Below, one piece after another: positions 22,490-33,784 of a stretch of 64,000 nucleotides of DNA; the first letter of the stretch is position 1, and each line of letters opens with the position of its first letter. Source of the stretch: Paraspadella gotoi (taxonomy: Eukaryota > Chaetognatha); NCBI GenBank assembly GCA_051294375.1, contig CM119268.1, positions 14,464,301 to 14,528,300 on the forward strand. Reading direction: 5' to 3'. The translations under genes and the position numbers were made by a program. The notes under the pieces are model-generated. The model was given only the letters and a program-made list of their open reading frames with translations. It ran no database searches and had not been told where the DNA came from.

Positions 22490-22760
22490 GCTCTTTCTCT
22501 CCTCACCTTTTCTTTCCTTTCTTCACTTTTTGGAAGTTCCCTATCGTTGGCGTGCATCGTAGCGTCGTGGAGTCGTCGGTCTGCGTAGTTTTAAGAAAAA
22601 GTGGGCGCCGAGTTTTAGTGGCGCGCGTCTTGAGACTTTGTGCGCGTCGGTTTCTAATGCTGGAGTTTATTAATGTTAAACCAGACCGAAACTTGACGGA
22701 TGGGAAACATTAAGAAAGATTTAAAGAGACAGGAAAAAATATAAAAGAGAAAAAAGAGGA
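21540..22760 (+). repeat. Direct duplication pair 1, left copy
   Basis: Collinear with 23518-24745, starting at a TATTATATTCTA word and ending in AAAACCTCC. The copies share the CCATTGACCGAT word, the 'dark' CGA-rich block and the closing GTTTATTAATG segment, and differ mostly by one- to two-base insertions and deletions. A (CT)n/(TC)n array at 22378-22492 here corresponds to a gap in the other copy. Confidence 0.9.
22378..22503. repeat. (CT)n microsatellite
   Basis: Two long CT arrays separated by a CTCCTTT interruption. Confidence 0.96.
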
Positions 22761-23517
22761 AAACCTCCCTATGAAATCCGAATTTCACCTACAAAGGCCT
22801 ATCAAAAATATCTCGTCTAAATGTTAAACATGCCGTGAGTTTCAACGAAGAGTAGATTTAGATAAACTTCGTTTCGGGCGCAGGGATCAGCGATTTCCGG
22901 GGTTTTCAACGCTTTTTTTTGGCGTCACCTCTTCATATTCCCCGCCAGGATAGACCGAATTTTAAATATTTACTTAATAAATATTTAGATTTTCGAAAGC
23001 CCGCGGCGTCCTTTGGCGAAGCCCGTGTCCGGTGGGAGCACCTCGACATAAATTCCGGTCATTCTTCGATATCGGTTACCCGATGGACCCAAAGTGGACT
23101 GTTTCTGACGGAGTTCTTCGCTTTCTAACTGAACTTACTCGTTCTCCTCAGACGAGTGACAATGAAAATTATATACATTCATGGTGCTACACAGTCAGAT
23201 TAGATTCTTGATTTGTCTAAAACAGCGTAATCCTCAATTTGTTAAAAAACTTTAATCGACACGATGCCTTGCTTGTTTAATTTAACAATCCCCTGTTAAC
23301 GAGTTTTTCAGGTCTTACATCTCGCGTGTCTGCCAGTCTTAATTTAAGTTCTTTTAAATGGACTGTGAGATTACAATTTCTGCGTTGGTTGTCTGATGGT
23401 TTTCTGGGTGTGGAGCATCCGAAAGAATTAATAGCGTGGTTTTAATATGAAAATAAGAGAAATACTTGAACTTTTGGATCCTCTCTCTTTTTNNNNNNNN
23501 NNNNNNNNNNNNNNNNN

Positions 23518-24745
23518 ACCTGTACAGTACTATATTCTATTAAATTCATAACGAGTTTCTTTTTTTTTTTCTTTCATTTCGAAACGTAATTCCATTGACC
23601 GATAGNNNNNNNNNNNNNNNNNNNNNNNNNNNNNNNNNNNNNNNNNNNNNNNNNNNNNNNNNNNNNNNNNNNNNNNNNNNNNNNNNNNNNNNNNNNNNNN
23701 NNNNNNNNNNNNNNNNNNNNNNNNNNNNNNNNNNNNNNNNNNNNNNNNNNNNNNNNNNNNNNNNNNNNNNNNNNNNNNNNNNNNNNNNNNNNNNNNNNNN
23801 NNNNNNNNNNNNNNNNNNNNNNNNNTAGACGTGCGATATTTTTAGATGGGCGTGAACCATATAGAACCGTGGATGCGATGAAGTCTATAAATGGCACCAT
23901 GGCCAAAATCGAAATCTGAACGGAAGGAATTTCTCGACGAACGAAGATTGAACGATAGGCGATGGTGGAGGGCGTGGACTAGGACGACGACGAAGATGAC
24001 GACGACGACAACGACGAAGATGACGACGACGAAGTCTGCGAGGACGAAAGACGAAGACGACGACGAAGAGAACGAAGACGACAAGAGCGACGATGAAGGC
24101 GACGACGACGACGAATCCGGGGGACGACGTCGACGCCACGCGCGAAAATAACGACGACGACGACGCCGAGGACGACAATAACGACGACAGAAACGAGGAC
24201 GACCAAAGATCTAACTGCGAAGAAGAAGAAAAAAAAANNNNNNNNNNNNNNNNNNNNNNNNNNNNNNNNNNNNNNNNNNNNNNNNNNNNNNNNNNNNNNN
24301 NNNNNNNNNNNNNNNNNNNNNNNNNNNNNNNNNNNNNNNNNNNNNNNNNNNNNNNNNNNNNNNNNNNNNNNNNNNNNNNNNNNNNNNNNNNNNNNNNNNN
24401 NNNNNNNNNNNNNNNNNNNNNNNNNNNNNNNNNNNNNNNNNNNNNNNNNNNNNNNNNNNNNNNNNNNNNNNNNNNNNNNNNNNNNNNNNNNNNNNNNNNN
24501 NNNNNNNNNNNNNNNNNNNTTTTGAGTCCCTATCGTGCGTCATCGTAGCGTCGTTCGGGAGTCGTCGGTGCGTAGTTTAAGAAAAAGTGGGCGCGGTTTT
24601 AGTGCGTCGCTTGAGACTTTGTGCGTCGTTTCTATGCGGAGTTTATTAATGTAATAAGACCGAAACTGACGGATGGAAACATTTAAGAAAGATTAAAGAG
24701 ACAGAAAAAATATAAAAGAGAAAAAAAAGAAAACCTCCTCTATAT
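23518..24745 (+). repeat. Direct duplication pair 1, right copy
   Basis: Begins right after a 25-N contig join (23493-23517) and repeats 21540-22760. It contains gaps at 23606-23825 and 24238-24519. After 24745 the flanks differ from the left copy. Confidence 0.9.
23891..24151 (+). CDS. Candidate basic/acidic low-complexity ORF, 86 aa (weak)
   Basis: ATG in good context, a mixed basic N-terminus (about 1-30), a Thr-rich stretch encoded by ACG repeats, an Asp/Glu-rich tract (about 54-76) and an Arg-rich end. The equivalent place in the left copy (from about 21816) begins with the same codons but loses the frame through indels. Much of the frame is a CGA trinucleotide repeat, so coding potential is doubtful. 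Confidence 0.18.
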   Translation: MAPWPKSKSERKEFLDERRLNDRRWWRAWTRTTTKMTTTTTTKMTTTKSARTKDEDDDEENEDDKSDDEGDDDDESGGRRRRHARK

Positions 24746-25079
24746 TTGGAAGGACGATAAAAGGAGTAAGAAAAAAAATAAAGAAAGAAAAACAAGTTTT
24801 AAAGCCAAGTTAACTTATGAGTATGACGAAATGAAGATTAGTTCAATGCTGCTTTATTTTTATTAGCTGACTCTCTCACTGATATTTAGTCGGATTAAGC
24901 TCGTGGTCTCTCACGCTCGTAATATACGTATTTCTCCCCCCCCGTTTTCTGCACTTAACGCAAATTTTTGCGAATAGACGGAAATTTGTGAAAAAAGTCA
25001 CGAAATTCTCGCAAAATCGCGAGAAAATCGAATCTGGTAGGGAGAAAAAACTGTTAAGGCAAGGAATTTGGTAAGAGAG

Positions 25080-28053
25080 NNNNNNNNNNNNNNNNNNNNN
25101 NNNNNNNNNNNNNNNNNNNNNNNNNNNNNNNNNNNNNNNNNNNNNNNNNNNNNNNNNNNNNNNNNNNNNNNNNNNNNNNNNNNNNNNNNNNNNNNNNNNN
25201 NNNNNNNNNNNNNNNNNNNNNNNNNNNNNNNNNNNNNNNNNNNNNNNNNNNNNNNNNNNNNNNNNNNNNNNNAGACACTCAGTTCCGTTCGAGGAGAAAT
25301 GGCATCAACGCAGGAAATGGAACGACGCTAATGAGTCTTTTTACTGGGTCTTTAATGCTTTTGCCTTTGCCCTCAGACCAGTTCTTACTGCTTGTGTTGT
25401 TTTTTTTTCTGACTGTCCTTACTGTGGTTCACTTTTAAAGCCCAAATTTGCCTGCGTTTTCCGATGGTCTATTCCTTTCCTTCATCTTTTTCACCGTTGC
25501 CTCTGGACGAATTTTAATGATGTTAATATCACCGTCAAAAACGAAAATGTCAACTTCACTGTCCTTGAATTTCAAAGAGTTTCACTTTTGAATACAGAAT
25601 GTATTAAAATAAAATAAATTAATAACTAACTGATATGAGCTTGCGGGTCATTGCGAGAAATCAAGTGGGTTCCAAGTTACTTAAATGCTGCATATCTGAA
25701 CAATAGTTGCCAATTATAAATTATGTTCTAAGAGTAGGAACTAGATTTATTTATCCATGCATGATTGATTAAAAAAGAAACGCCTCTCATTGAAAGGNNN
25801 NNNNNNNNNNNNNNNNNNNNNNNNNNNNNNNNNNNNNNNNNNNNNNNNNNNNNNNNNNNNNNNNNNNNNNNNNNNNNNNNNNNNNNNNNNNNNNNNNNNN
25901 NNNNNNNNNNNNNNNNNNNNNNNNNNNNNNNNNNNNNNNNNNNNNNNNNNNNNNNNNNNNNNNNNNNNNNNNNNNNNNNNNNNNNNNNNNNNNNNNNNNN
26001 NNNNNNNNNNNNNNNNNNNNNNNNNNNNNNNNNNNNNNNNNNNNNNNNNNNNNNNNNNNNNNNNNNNNNNNNNNNNNNNNNNNNNNNNNNNNNNNNNNNN
26101 NNNNNNNNNNNNNNNNNNNNNNNNNNNNNNNNNNNNNNNNNNNGAGAGAGAGAGAGAGAGATTCTGGCTTCGTTCTCGTCAGGATAGGCACGAGGAAGAG
26201 TCGGACAACGGGGAAGAGAAAGAGGAAAAGATGGGAAAGCGTTGAATGTGAGTAGACTGATGGTAAAATGCATCCCTGATAGCGAGGCTGTCTGAAGACA
26301 CTGAGGAAGGTGGAAACGGTGGTGGTTAAGGAGGAGGAGGAGGAGGAGGAGGAGGAGGAGACGTAGAGACATTGATGAATACCTTGAAAAGAGAAGGAGA
26401 CCGGTGAAGAAAAATTATTAAGACGCAATGTAAATCTTGTGGAACCAGAAAAGCGACGAGGACAAAGACGATGACGATGACGAAGACGACGACGATGATA
26501 ATGATGTAGCTACGACATAGCAGCGATGACAAAGATGAGTCAGAACTATATTACGAATCCAACAGAAGAGAAGAATCAATGACAATCTCCGAAAGAAAAT
26601 GAAATATTTTTTTGGTTTCGATATTTTTCAAAATGCAAAGACACTGATCGTACATGTCAAGGCCAATCGTCAAGGCAATATGTTTTCAGAAAATCATCAA
26701 CTACAATCCTTTTGTTACCGAACCATTCCGAAACTAAATGTAAATTGATTCACACATTGGAATCATAAAATAAGAAAAAACTAATCCACTTAAACCGCCT
26801 AAGAGAACTTCTCAAAANNNNNNNNNNNNNNNNNNNNNNNNNNNNNNNNNNNNNNNNNNNNNNNNNNNNNNNNNNNNNNNNNNNNNNNNNNNNNNNNNNN
26901 NNNNNNNNNNNNNNNNNNNNNNNNNNNNNNNNNNNNNNNNNNNNNNNNNNNNNNNNNNNNNNNNNNNNNNNNNNNNNNNNNNNNNNNNNNNNNNNNNNNN
27001 NNNNNNNNNNNNNNNNNNNNNNNNNNNNNNNNNNNNNNNNNNNGGGGCGGTAGGGGGGGACAATCATTATTCTTTTTTAAGGGGAGATAAAGACGAATTA
27101 TTTCCAACGATTGGATTATTACGAATCGTCGTCGGGAGAAAGAGGGACGAGTTTGGCGGGAGAACTAATTACTTTCCCACCGAATTATATGACTTTTTTT
27201 TACCTGAAGATGATAGGAAACGGGGGAAAGAGAAAGTATTAAAAGGAAAGACGTGTAATGATGAAAATGTGAAAGATTTTAAAATATTATGTTAAAATTT
27301 TGGGTGTTGTTTGTAGTAAATGTACTTTACAGTACTGTTTTTTACATTTTGTCAATGTTCTGTTGAGAAAAATTGTAAACAATTGAAATACGCATTTTAT
27401 AGTATATAATATTGATTTTAACTATTTTTAACGTTTTCGGTCAAGAAAATGTAAATAGACGCGAACTGACGAATTCTCATCCAAAAGGGTCAGTCCACTC
27501 GCTAATCAAAATAAAGTCGAAAATAAAGTGGATAACAACAGAACTTGTTTTCTCGAAATTCCAGCGACGTCGACTTTGGCGCCTCCATCATTCTTAACCA
27601 CAACGACGACTACGACGACGACGAAGACGACGACCCGTTTTCTCTTTTCCTGCCCCGGAGGCGACAATCATCGCGGTCCCGATCGGCCAGACGCTCGAGG
27701 GATCCTCGGCGCCTTCCAAATGCCTTTCGAGGCTCGAGTGGCCTTCCGGGGCACCCTCAGGCGCTCCGAGGGGCTGGCGCGGTGGAGAGGCCCCGAGGGC
27801 GTTCTCGGCGCCCCGCAGGNNNNNNNNNNNNNNNNNNNNNNNNNNNNNNNNNNNNNNNNNNNNNNNNNNNNNNNNNNNNNNNNNNNNNNNNNNNNNNNNN
27901 NNNNNNNNNNNNNNNNNNNNNNNNNNNNNNNNNNNNNNNNNNNNNNNNNNNNNNNNNNNNNNNNNNNNNNNNNNNNNNNNNNNNNNNNNNNNNNNNNNNN
28001 NNNNNNNNNNNNNNNNNNNNNNNNNNNNNNNNNNNNNNNNNNNNNNNNNNNNN
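25080..28053. other. Gap-dense, gene-free region
   Basis: N-runs at 25080-25272, 25798-26143, 26818-27043 and 27820-28053. Between them lie AT-rich unique sequence, (GA)n directly at gap edges (26144-26161 and 28054-28078), an (AGG)n array at 26331-26360 and a CG-rich segment at 27600-27819. No gene is supported; frames crossing gaps are meaningless. Confidence 0.8.
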
Positions 28054-28086
<33 letters not shown>

Positions 28087-28277
28087 TAGAGAGCTAGAGA
28101 GAGTCGTGTGTGAAGTTTAAAAATCGAAAAATAAAAATTTCGTTACTACTTACTACACTTATTTTGTCATGGGCATATGGTAAAAGGCTTTATTTCGCTT
28201 TATTTCGCTTCTCCGTTCATTCAAAACAAAAATTCATTTTTAGAAATTAGCGAAGCAAAATTGGGAAAATTCAAAAA

Positions 28278-28454
28278 TGACGTCAATATCAAACGGGAGT
28301 AGCTTCGTCTCTTTCTTTTCTTTTTATTGTAAAAGAGATTAGAAATTGGAGATTAGAGATTAGAGATTAGATTAGAGAGTAGAGATTAGGAAGTGACGTC
28401 ATTTGGATACAAAAATTATGTTGACGGCGAAAGGCTGCGTTATCACTGACGTCA
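28278..28454. promoter_or_regulatory. Cluster of three palindromic CRE sites
   Basis: Exact TGACGTCA octamers at 28278-28285, 28394-28401 and 28447-28454. CREB/ATF bZIP factors bind this sequence. A GATTAGA-type short tandem repeat fills 28335-28389 between the first and second. A Kozak-less ATG of a polyalanine ORF lies 245 bp further, beyond a gap (28498-28658). Confidence 0.5.
28335..28389. repeat. GAGATTA short tandem repeat
   Basis: About seven imperfect copies of a 7-mer GAGATTA/GATTAGA. Confidence 0.8.
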
Positions 28455-28698
28455 ACGACATCTTAACCTCTCTTTGTTTCTATCGCTTTCTCTCTCTNNN
28501 NNNNNNNNNNNNNNNNNNNNNNNNNNNNNNNNNNNNNNNNNNNNNNNNNNNNNNNNNNNNNNNNNNNNNNNNNNNNNNNNNNNNNNNNNNNNNNNNNNNN
28601 NNNNNNNNNNNNNNNNNNNNNNNNNNNNNNNNNNNNNNNNNNNNNNNNNNNNNNNNNNCTCCTCGCCGTTATCTTCAGTGTTATCTCTGGCGTTATTA

Positions 28699-28851
28699 AT
28701 GGCGTTATCGCCTGAATTTGTCGGCGCAGCGGCGGCAGCGACGGCGGCGGCGGCGGCGGAGAAGGAAAAACTCCCGAATTCATCGGAGCATTCAGATTTG
28801 ATCGGCGCGAGAGACTCGTCCGATTTCAGCGCTAGGAGTCGAAGAAAGTAA
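28699..28851 (+). CDS. Candidate polyalanine-containing ORF or exon, 50 aa (weak)
   Basis: From the ATG at 28699 the frame gives a short N-terminus, Ala5-Thr-Ala5 encoded by GCG repeats, then a non-repetitive Ser/Asp-rich stretch and an Arg-Ser-Arg-Arg-Lys end before TAA. Polyalanine of this kind is common in animal transcription factors, but no domain is present. The frame stays open upstream to the gap at 28498-28658, so the true start may be elsewhere. It could also be a 5' untranslated CpG-rich region. Confidence 0.22.
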   Translation: MALSPEFVGAAAAATAAAAAEKEKLPNSSEHSDLIGARDSSDFSARSRRK

Positions 28852-29267
28852 CGAGTCTGCCGACCCCGGGCGGCGCCGCGCCGTCCGCTTTGCTCGGCAC
28901 GAATCCCGGAACGCCGGACGAGTTCTGATGAATTGCTTTACATTCCTTTTTAGTTGACCCCATAATTGCACCATAGCATGTGGCCTTTTGGACAATTTTT
29001 CATGAAAGAGCGCGGAAGGAAGAGAGAGAGAGAGAGGGAGAGAGAGGGAGAGCGACGGAGACAGAGAGAGAAACCATCTCGGTTAAAACGAAGATTGCAG
29101 GTGCTTTTTTTTCGCTCTGTTAAACGTGACGAATGCGAAAATTGTAACCAACGTAGAATTTCCGAAGTCAGGTCATTTTATAAACACAGTTGTCACGAGT
29201 CGAAAATCATTTCAACAACTTTTTGCTAACGTTCCCTCGAGTCACTGGCCTTATTTTCCCAATTAAT

Positions 29268-29425
29268 AGATTAGGTCAGAGGTTAGGATTACGGATTAGG
29301 TTTGGGATTTTGGTTAGTGATTAAGGTTATTACTTGGTTTGTGATTAGGGTTAGGGATTTGTGTTCGGGACTAGCGTTTAGGGTTAGAGGATTTGGTTAG
29401 GGTTTATAAGTTTAAGATCGTATTT
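29268..29425. repeat. Degenerate telomere-like TTAGG/TTAGGG stretch
   Basis: Repeated GGTTAG, GATTAGG and TTAGGGTTAGGG words over about 160 bp, interrupted by unrelated bases. Arthropod telomeres are typically TTAGG. This is far too degenerate for a telomere and would be an interstitial relic or low-complexity drift. Confidence 0.55.
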
Positions 29426-30295
29426 AGGTTAGATATTAAGGTTAAAATTAAATTCTCTAATAGACGAACAGAAATGGGGCACTCTTGGAAAAGAGAGACG
29501 AATCAGTCTTTTACTGTTGGATGAAGACGCCAAAAAATATTTGCGTTAAAACTAACTAATTAACTAACAAACTCGCCAAGTATTCCACTAATATGTGACC
29601 TGTTGAGATGTTAATCATTGATCACCTTCATAAGTTTCCTATTTCTTTTTTATGTTTTGTTTTTCTATCTTTTTTATTTTCCCAAATGTGTCTCTGTCTC
29701 GCTGTCTGTCTCCCTTTCAATCTCTTTTTCTATTTCTCAATTTATTACCTACCTAATGATTCGAATATCGTTTCCTCTCGAATTTGTCACAACAATGTTA
29801 TTAAGATACAATGGCCGTGCTATTCAGCGCGATTCCTTTTTTCAGATGTATTTAATTTCTTTTCTTTTTCGTTCTCCTTCACTTTTTACTCGTTCTCATT
29901 TTTACCCTCTTCTCATCAGAAAAAAAAATGTAAAAAGAAGGAATAAAACAAGAATCTCGTGCTTAACCTTTTATGAGTTTTTTTTTCGTATTTGAAACTC
30001 GATTTCCGATTGGTGGATTCGGAGTTTGACGTCGAACGTTGAATTTCGTAGTTCTCATTGGTCGATCGAAACCTCGCGACGCCGAGCTACGTCACTGCCC
30101 GAGATGCTAGACCTCGTCTAATCAAAATGTCATGAAGGAAAAAAAAACGGGTTGTTCATTTGTCCGGGAAAATAGATTGGAAAAGTTGTAACAGAGTTAT
30201 TCAATGGGCGGCGTTGAAACTTTACTGCCTCGAGCGCTGAATGAGGGGAGGGAGGAAAAGGGAAAAGAGGGGAGACAAAGGTGGAAGTGGTGAGA

Positions 30296-30297
30296 AA

Positions 30298-30393
<96 letters not shown>

Positions 30394-30410
30394 AAAAAAA
30401 GAAAAGAAAA
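30296..30410. repeat. (GAAA)n microsatellite
   Basis: About 25 perfect GAAA units followed by degenerate purine repeat. It leads into an 834-N gap (30666-31499), with more GAAA-rich sequence on its right side to about 31735. Confidence 0.96.
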
Positions 30411-31739
30411 GAAAGGACAAATCAAAGCTGGCAAAAGCAAACAGAAAAACAAACAAAACGATAAACAAAAGAAATGTTAAGAAGATAAGAAATCTTCGAA
30501 GAAAAATAAAAAGAAAAACCAACAAGAAACAGAAAAATAGAAAAAGAAGAAAGATGCAAATACTCGTATAATTTATACGAAGAACGAAGATCAGAAGACA
30601 GAAAAAGGGGGAGGGGCGAAATGCCAGGAAAGGAAAGAAATAAAAAACGGGACTGAAAAAAAAAANNNNNNNNNNNNNNNNNNNNNNNNNNNNNNNNNNN
30701 NNNNNNNNNNNNNNNNNNNNNNNNNNNNNNNNNNNNNNNNNNNNNNNNNNNNNNNNNNNNNNNNNNNNNNNNNNNNNNNNNNNNNNNNNNNNNNNNNNNN
30801 NNNNNNNNNNNNNNNNNNNNNNNNNNNNNNNNNNNNNNNNNNNNNNNNNNNNNNNNNNNNNNNNNNNNNNNNNNNNNNNNNNNNNNNNNNNNNNNNNNNN
30901 NNNNNNNNNNNNNNNNNNNNNNNNNNNNNNNNNNNNNNNNNNNNNNNNNNNNNNNNNNNNNNNNNNNNNNNNNNNNNNNNNNNNNNNNNNNNNNNNNNNN
31001 NNNNNNNNNNNNNNNNNNNNNNNNNNNNNNNNNNNNNNNNNNNNNNNNNNNNNNNNNNNNNNNNNNNNNNNNNNNNNNNNNNNNNNNNNNNNNNNNNNNN
31101 NNNNNNNNNNNNNNNNNNNNNNNNNNNNNNNNNNNNNNNNNNNNNNNNNNNNNNNNNNNNNNNNNNNNNNNNNNNNNNNNNNNNNNNNNNNNNNNNNNNN
31201 NNNNNNNNNNNNNNNNNNNNNNNNNNNNNNNNNNNNNNNNNNNNNNNNNNNNNNNNNNNNNNNNNNNNNNNNNNNNNNNNNNNNNNNNNNNNNNNNNNNN
31301 NNNNNNNNNNNNNNNNNNNNNNNNNNNNNNNNNNNNNNNNNNNNNNNNNNNNNNNNNNNNNNNNNNNNNNNNNNNNNNNNNNNNNNNNNNNNNNNNNNNN
31401 NNNNNNNNNNNNNNNNNNNNNNNNNNNNNNNNNNNNNNNNNNNNNNNNNNNNNNNNNNNNNNNNNNNNNNNNNNNNNNNNNNNNNNNNNNNNNNNNNNNG
31501 AAGCGAGAAAAAAAGTTGAGGGAAGAAAAAGAAGGAAAAAAATAAGAAAGGAGAGAAAAAATAATGAAAAGAAAAAAAGGACATGCGAAAGCTGCAAATG
31601 AAAGGAAAACGAGAGAGAAAAGAGACAGAAATGGAGAATTTAAGTCGAAAAGGCGGGGAAAGGAGAGGCGAGAAAAGGAAGAGGCGGGAAAAGAAAGAAA
31701 GGAAGGAAAGAAACGAAAGAAAAGAAAAGGAAAAGTTGA

Positions 31740-32880
31740 TTCTGAGACAATCGACTCTGGATGAAAATGTGATTGTAAAATGGTGCGAAAGTGCGAAAAG
31801 AGAAGCAAAAACAATTATAATCTAATTTCGATTTGTTTTTTTAAATAGGTCGAAGTGTCTAAAACATTCTAAATTCAAATTACGTTTATAGATATAAATT
31901 TAAAATACTTTTCAACAGGTTATATCAATATTGTTTTTAATTAGGCAACGTGGTATTCAGAGAAAATTTGGCTTCAAAATTATTTTCGCGGTCTAATTCC
32001 GAACCTACATTTTGGCGACACAAGGCGAAATAATTTGATTGACGCTAAAAAAGATTAAGAAAATCCCGTTTCCTCATTCTTTTTTTTTTAATTTCCGTGA
32101 ATGTTTTCCTTGTGAGACGGAAACGTCGACGAACGTGAGATCAAACGAGAAATCCCATTCCAAGATGAATGGACAAAGGAAAAAAATAGGAAAGAAAGGA
32201 AAGAAGAAAGGAGAGAAAGAGGAGAAGGGAAAAATCGATCCGGTAAAAATGAAAAGCGGAATAAATTGTGGGCGGAGTCTGACCAGCTGCCCCCAAAATC
32301 CGCGCCACCTTTTCTTCTTGAATGCCACGATTGCCACCCGTGATGGTCGGTCGTGCTCTCGATGCCATTTTTAATGCCGTTTCTTTATACCCGCTTGAGG
32401 TGTGTAACGGCCTGTCAGCCCTTTTTTTCTTTTTGTCGTGAAAATTCCTCTCTAAAAAGAACTTTTTAGCCAAGAAGCCACCCGAGAGTCTCGTCATATT
32501 GTCACAGAACCGCAATGCAATGCCAGCTTCCTTCGTCTTGGCAAATCGCCGTCAATGGTTTCTTTTTTTTTTTGTACCATGAGGCCATTAACAATAATCA
32601 CCACCCGCCGATGCCACCTTTCAACGCTCCCTTCAATGCCAACTCAATGCCATCACCCACAAGAAGCAAATCCAAATAATTTCACCGACCGTGTCACTTC
32701 GTCAAATCAAATCACGGATAAAAAATGGGAAGGCAAACTTTGAAACAATGAAATTCGAAGTATTTATTGATGTTTACATGCATGAATATTTTATAAGTCA
32801 GCCCATTACTACATTACTACATTTATTTCTCGGAATCAGTCAACCTTGAAATAATTTTACGAAAGTCGTTGTCGGGGTTT
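31740..32880. other. Non-coding sequence with repeated ATGCCA words
   Basis: No gene supported. Between about 32315 and 32660 the words AATGCC/ATGCCA occur about eight times, resembling NFI half sites (TGCCA). Otherwise AT-rich. Confidence 0.5.
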
Positions 32881-32888
32881 TTCTTTGT

Positions 32889-32938
32889 GATCTGTCACGA
32901 TCTGTCACGAGTTGTCACGGTTCGTCACGATTTGTGAC
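32889..32938. repeat. 10-bp tandem array of TGTCAC words
   Basis: Five consecutive decamers of the form GATCTGTCAC, with drift in later units. The TGTCA core recurs at exactly one helical turn. Confidence 0.85.
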
Positions 32939-33380
32939 GGCGACCGTGATGGAAAAATCCNNNNNNNNNNNNNNNNNNNNNNNNNNNNNNNNNNNNNNNN
33001 NNNNNNNNNNNNNNNNNNNNNNNNNNNNNNNNNNNNNNNNNNNNNNNNNNNNNNNNNNNNNNNNNNNNNNNNNNNNNNNNNNNNNNNNNNNNNNNNNNNN
33101 NNNNNNNNNNNNNNNNNNNNNNNNNNNNNNNNNNNNNNNNNNNNNNNNNNNNNNNNNNNNNNNNNNNNNNNNNNNNNNNNNNNNNNNNNNNNNNNNNNNN
33201 NNNNNNNNNNNNNNNNNNNNNNNNNNNNNNNNNNNNNNNNNNNNNNNNNNNNNNNNNNNNNNNNNNNNNNNNNNNNNNNNNNNNNNNNNNNNCGAAGTCT
33301 TTTCACCACAGACCCAAACGCGCGTGAGTCGGTCGTTCCCCTCTCTCACCAATTCGTCTTCATTCGAAAGTTCACTTTTA

Positions 33381-33452
33381 CCCCCCCCTTCCCCACTTCC
33401 CCACCTCCCCACTTCCCCACCTCCCTACTCCCCTCCTTCCCCTCCCCTTTTT
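33381..33452 (-). repeat. C-rich CCCCACTT array, G-quadruplex candidate on minus strand
   Basis: C-runs of four to eight bases separated by short A/T spacers, lying between gaps at 32961-33292 and 33524-33784. The complementary strand satisfies the G4 rule. Confidence 0.75.
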
Positions 33453-33784
33453 TGGTCATCGAACCCGAAAAAAGTTTCGGTGACAAAATCGAAGCGACGC
33501 TGATCGAAGGTGGTCGAAGAAAANNNNNNNNNNNNNNNNNNNNNNNNNNNNNNNNNNNNNNNNNNNNNNNNNNNNNNNNNNNNNNNNNNNNNNNNNNNNN
33601 NNNNNNNNNNNNNNNNNNNNNNNNNNNNNNNNNNNNNNNNNNNNNNNNNNNNNNNNNNNNNNNNNNNNNNNNNNNNNNNNNNNNNNNNNNNNNNNNNNNN
33701 NNNNNNNNNNNNNNNNNNNNNNNNNNNNNNNNNNNNNNNNNNNNNNNNNNNNNNNNNNNNNNNNNNNNNNNNNNNNNNNNNNNN

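Noticed and set aside
29268-29425. True telomere
   Set aside because: Units are heavily degenerate, the stretch is short and flanked by ordinary sequence on both sides.
30130-31814. Frames of up to 484 codons across the 834-N gap
   Set aside because: Mostly N plus GAAA repeat; no real sequence content.
32889-32938. CRISPR-like array
   Set aside because: Units are contiguous 10-mers without spacers, in a eukaryotic context.
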